Assembly: GCA_944322175.1 (NCBI GenBank)
Contig: CALUOB010000008.1
Coordinates: 1-35,870 of the forward strand
Source of the DNA: an uncultured Coriobacteriaceae bacterium
GTDB lineage: Bacteria > Actinomycetota > Coriobacteriia > Coriobacteriales > Coriobacteriaceae
Reading direction: 5' to 3'
DNA: 35,870 nucleotides
The stretch's first letter is position 1. Every line of letters begins with the position of its first letter. Below are positions 33,588 through 35,870 of this stretch, in pieces. The notes under the pieces were generated by a model. The model searched no databases and was not told the DNA's origin. It saw only the letters and a program-made list of their open reading frames with translations. The position numbers were made by a program, and so were the translations under genes.

Positions 33588-35282
33588 GTGGTAGACGTTA
33601 TGGAGTTGCTCGACACCTGGGTCGAGAACGTAACTGATCCCGAGCTCGCCGAAGAGCTCAAGCAGATGAAGGAGTCGGGCGACAAGGACGCGATCACCGA
33701 CGCGTTCTTCCAGGATCTTGCCTTTGGTACCGCCGGCCTGCGCGGCACGCTCGGCGCTGGCACCAACCGCATGAACATCTACACGGTCGGCCGCGCTACG
33801 CAGGGCTTCGCCAACTACCTCAACGAGACGTTTGAGAACCCCACCGTTGCGATCGCGCGCGACAGCCGCAACAAGGGCGAGCTGTTCGTCAAGACGACCG
33901 CTGCCATCCTCGCGGCGAACGGCGTGACGGCGTACGTGTACCCCAGGATCTCGCCGGTTCCCACGCTGTCGTGGGCCACGCGCTATCTCAAGTGCTCCGG
34001 CGGCATCTGCATGACCGCGAGCCACAACCCCGCTCCCTACAACGGTTACAAGGCCTACGGTCCTGACGGCTGCCAGATCACGTCCGAGGCCGCGGCTGCC
34101 ATTTCCGCCGCCATGGAGGCCACGAACCCCTTCACCGACGTCAAGACCATGGACTTCGACGAGGCTGTTGCCCAGGGTCTCGTCAAGTGGATCGACGACG
34201 AGGTTCTCGACGCCTACTACGACGCCGTGGTGAGCAAGTCGGTCAACAACCTGACCGATGAGCAGATTGCCTCCGCTCCGCTCAAGCTCGTCTACACCCC
34301 GCTCAACGGCACCGGCCTGATTCCGGTCACCACCGTTCTCAACAAGGTCGGCATCACCGACATCACGATCGTTCCCGAGCAGAAGGATCCCGACGGCAAC
34401 TTCCCGACCTGCCCCTATCCGAACCCCGAGATCCGCGAGGCCATGCAGAAGGGCATCGATCTGTGCAAGGAGGTCAAGCCCGACCTGCTGCTCGCGACCG
34501 ACCCCGACGCCGACCGCGTGGGCGTTGCGTGTGCCGACGGCGACGACTACACCCTCATCACCGGCAACGAGATGGGCGTCCTGCTGCTCGACTACATCTG
34601 CAAGATGCGCGCCGAGCGCGGCGAGGACCTCAAGACCAAGGTCGCGGTGACCACCATCGTTTCCTCCGCCATGGTCGATTCTCTCGCCGAGAAGTACGGC
34701 TTTGAGCTTCGTCGTTGCCTGACGGGATTCAAGTACATCGGCGACATCATCACCGGTCTGTCCGATGCCGGCGAGGTCGACCGCTTCATCTTCGGCTTCG
34801 AGGAGAGCTACGGTTACCTCTCGGGCGACCATGTGCGCGACAAGGACGCCGTGAACGCTTCTATGCTCATCTGCCAGATGGCGCAGTACTACCGCCTGAA
34901 GGACATGAACCTGGTTGACGCCATCAAGGCGCTGTACGAGGAGTTCGGCTACTACCTCAATAAGACGATCTCGCTGTCCTACCCCGGCGCCGACGGCTCT
35001 GCCAAGATGGCGGGCATCATGGCCGGCCTGCGCGAGAGCGCTCCGACCGAGCTTGCGGGCACGGCGGTCGACAAGGTCGTCGACTACGGCGAGGGTGTGA
35101 ACGGTCTGCCCAAGGCCAACGTCATCGAGTTCGACCTTGCAACGGGCGACAAGATCATCATCCGTCCTTCGGGCACCGAGCCCAAGATCAAGGCGTACCT
35201 GTTTGCCAAGGGCGCTACGAAGGAAGATGCCGAGAAGCTCCTCGACACGCTCGAGGAGGCAGCGCGCACCATCCTCGCTTAG
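33588..35282 (+). CDS. Phosphoglucomutase / phosphomannomutase (alpha-D-phosphohexomutase)
   Basis: Interconverts hexose 1- and 6-phosphates. The 564-residue product has the four superfamily loops: active-site serine S145 in TASHNPAPYNGYKAYGPDG, metal-binding DPDADR (305-310) in LATDPDADRVGVA, sugar-binding GFEESYGYLSGD (about 403-414), and phosphate-binding RPSGTEPKIKAYL (about 526-538). Length fits the PgcA/PGM2-like subgroup. The start is GTG 33588: AGGAGG at 33572-33577 gives ten-base spacing, whereas an in-frame TTG at 33579 is too close to it. Glucose versus mannose preference cannot be decided here. It appears monocistronic. Confidence 0.93.
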   Translation: MVDVMELLDTWVENVTDPELAEELKQMKESGDKDAITDAFFQDLAFGTAGLRGTLGAGTNRMNIYTVGRATQGFANYLNETFENPTVAIARDSRNKGELFVKTTAAILAANGVTAYVYPRISPVPTLSWATRYLKCSGGICMTASHNPAPYNGYKAYGPDGCQITSEAAAAISAAMEATNPFTDVKTMDFDEAVAQGLVKWIDDEVLDAYYDAVVSKSVNNLTDEQIASAPLKLVYTPLNGTGLIPVTTVLNKVGITDITIVPEQKDPDGNFPTCPYPNPEIREAMQKGIDLCKEVKPDLLLATDPDADRVGVACADGDDYTLITGNEMGVLLLDYICKMRAERGEDLKTKVAVTTIVSSAMVDSLAEKYGFELRRCLTGFKYIGDIITGLSDAGEVDRFIFGFEESYGYLSGDHVRDKDAVNASMLICQMAQYYRLKDMNLVDAIKALYEEFGYYLNKTISLSYPGADGSAKMAGIMAGLRESAPTELAGTAVDKVVDYGEGVNGLPKANVIEFDLATGDKIIIRPSGTEPKIKAYLFAKGATKEDAEKLLDTLEEAARTILA

Positions 35283-35446
35283 GGGTTGACGCTGCGGCCT
35301 TTCGGGCTCGACGCTGCGGCCGCCCCTGGCGGGCATCTCCGCCCTCACTCGTCGGGCATGGCCGCAAGGCCAATGCCCTCCTCCTTCGGGCCGACCTGCT
35401 CCGCCAGGGACGCCCTCGCTTTCGCGCAGGCAACCTGCACCGCATC

Positions 35447-35481
35447 GGCCGGCTCCCCCTCTGGGGGGCCGGCCCCGCTTT
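35447..35481 (+). terminator. Probable terminator downstream of the phosphoglucomutase gene
   Basis: GGCCGG followed by a C-rich arm (35447-35459) pairs with a G-rich arm followed by CCGGCC (35463-35474), loop TCT, one bulge, then CCCGCTTTG. It lies about 165 nt after the stop; nothing else is evident in that gap. Confidence 0.5.
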
Positions 35482-35504
35482 GTCTCGAGGGTCATGCGGG
35501 CCAC

Positions 35505-35554
35505 GCTGACTTTCGAGCACGAAAGTTCATGAACTATCGAAAGCGAAGGTCAGC
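35505..35554. repeat. Imperfect 50-bp palindrome
   Basis: 24-bp arms around a central AT: ends GCTGAC/GTCAGC are perfect and the core GAAAGTTC-AT-GAACTATC nearly so; about 18 of 24 positions match. It shares the core AGTTC-RT-GAACT with the palindrome at 35580-35607. Confidence 0.75.
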
Positions 35555-35579
35555 AAAGCGCAGGAAAGGCGAAGATGAA

Positions 35580-35607
35580 GTGCCGAAAGTTCGTGAACTT
35601 TCGGCAC
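35580..35607. repeat. Perfect 28-bp palindrome
   Basis: GTGCCGAAAGTTC (35580-35592), centre GT, GAACTTTCGGCAC (35595-35607); arms are perfect. Centre-to-centre distance to the preceding palindrome is 64 bp. No T run follows, so an operator or other protein-binding site is more likely than a terminator. Confidence 0.8.
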
Positions 35608-35870
35608 GGCTCATAGAGAGCAGAGGGAACAAAGCGGGTGGGACATGCCGCACGGGGATCATTCTCTGTATAAGGAAGCGCATAGCGAAGACCGTGGGAG
35701 GCGATGATGTTCTTACTCGCGGCAGCGCGTTGCTAAGAAGGACAAAATCAGTCCAGCACGCTGATTTGTGCAGGTCCTGTGAACCTCCCCGCGCCCCTTG
35801 CGCGGGGCCGGGAGGGCTGGCAATATATCTCCCTGCCGCGCGGCCCCACGGGGAGCGCGGGGCACCTTGA
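35608..35870. other. Right-end non-coding segment with GC-rich hairpins
   Basis: No credible gene. TATAAG at 35669-35674 could be a -10. Near the end, CCCCGCGC (35787-35794)/GCGCGGGG (35800-35807) is a perfect 8-bp stem, and a second GC-rich hairpin CCGCGC/GCGCGG follows around 35836-35860. They are not copies of each other. The start of whatever gene lies beyond is not in the window. Confidence 0.35.

Noticed and set aside
35780-35865. Possible CRISPR repeats (GC-rich hairpins)
   Set aside because: The two hairpins are different sequences, there is no spacer periodicity and no cas gene is in the window.
35550-35870. Open frame across the palindromes to the window end
   Set aside because: Basic, low-complexity translation through both palindromes and GC hairpins, no RBS or recognisable motif; also open far upstream into the terminator of the phosphoglucomutase gene.

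Overview
The window is high-GC DNA with dense, mostly forward-strand housekeeping genes, good Shine-Dalgarno sites (AAAGGAGG-like), some GTG/TTG starts and encoded tRNA CCA ends. Gene content (veg-ispE; clpC-disA-ispD-ispF-cysS-rlmB-yacP; a T-box-controlled pheST; a STAND/SARP-like giant regulator; a zinc-dependent PLC-like gene after pheT) suggests an anaerobic actinobacterium of the class Coriobacteriia (Collinsella/Olsenella-like). That assignment is inference from content and synteny; no rRNA gene is present to prove it.

Layout. 1-1146: 5' part of a MurE-type ligase on the minus strand. 1306-3603: rdgB, an M24 aminopeptidase and dtd, probably one operon, closed by a strong terminator. 3731-4926: veg and ispE with overlapping stop/start, then tRNA-Pro(CGG). 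5125-5817: gene-free stretch with two facing arrays of a 30-bp repeat. 5818-9686: cysteine hydrolase, tatA, greA and a lysyl-tRNA synthetase carrying an extra C-terminal tRNA-binding domain. 9875-14546: a probable tartrate module: AraC-type regulator, L-tartrate dehydratase subunits (ttdA, ttdB) and a CitMHS-family carrier.

14879-23737: conserved block clpC, disA (c-di-AMP synthesis), ispD and ispF (with ispE, three MEP isoprenoid steps in the window), cysS, rlmB and a YacP/Rae1-like NYN ribonuclease, then tRNA-Thr(TGT). 23885-24325 is a small structured region: an 88-bp direct duplication that includes the tRNA 3' end and its terminator, a 121-bp nested palindromic element, and two runs of nine G. 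Then come degV (minus strand) and a divergent 1059-residue STAND/SARP-like regulator. A promoter inside its 3' end drives a Phe T-box leader and pheS-pheT, followed by a PLC-like gene and a phosphoglucomutase. The window closes with two related palindromes.

The coding genes are mostly familiar. The least explained items are non-coding: the facing 30-bp arrays (5211-5600), the AT-rich inverted-repeat element between ispD and ispF (19531-19686), the tRNA-Thr duplication plus palindromic element (23885-24282) and the paired palindromes at the right end (35505-35607). No transposase, integrase, CRISPR array or phage gene was seen. All calls are from reading the sequence; no database search was possible.
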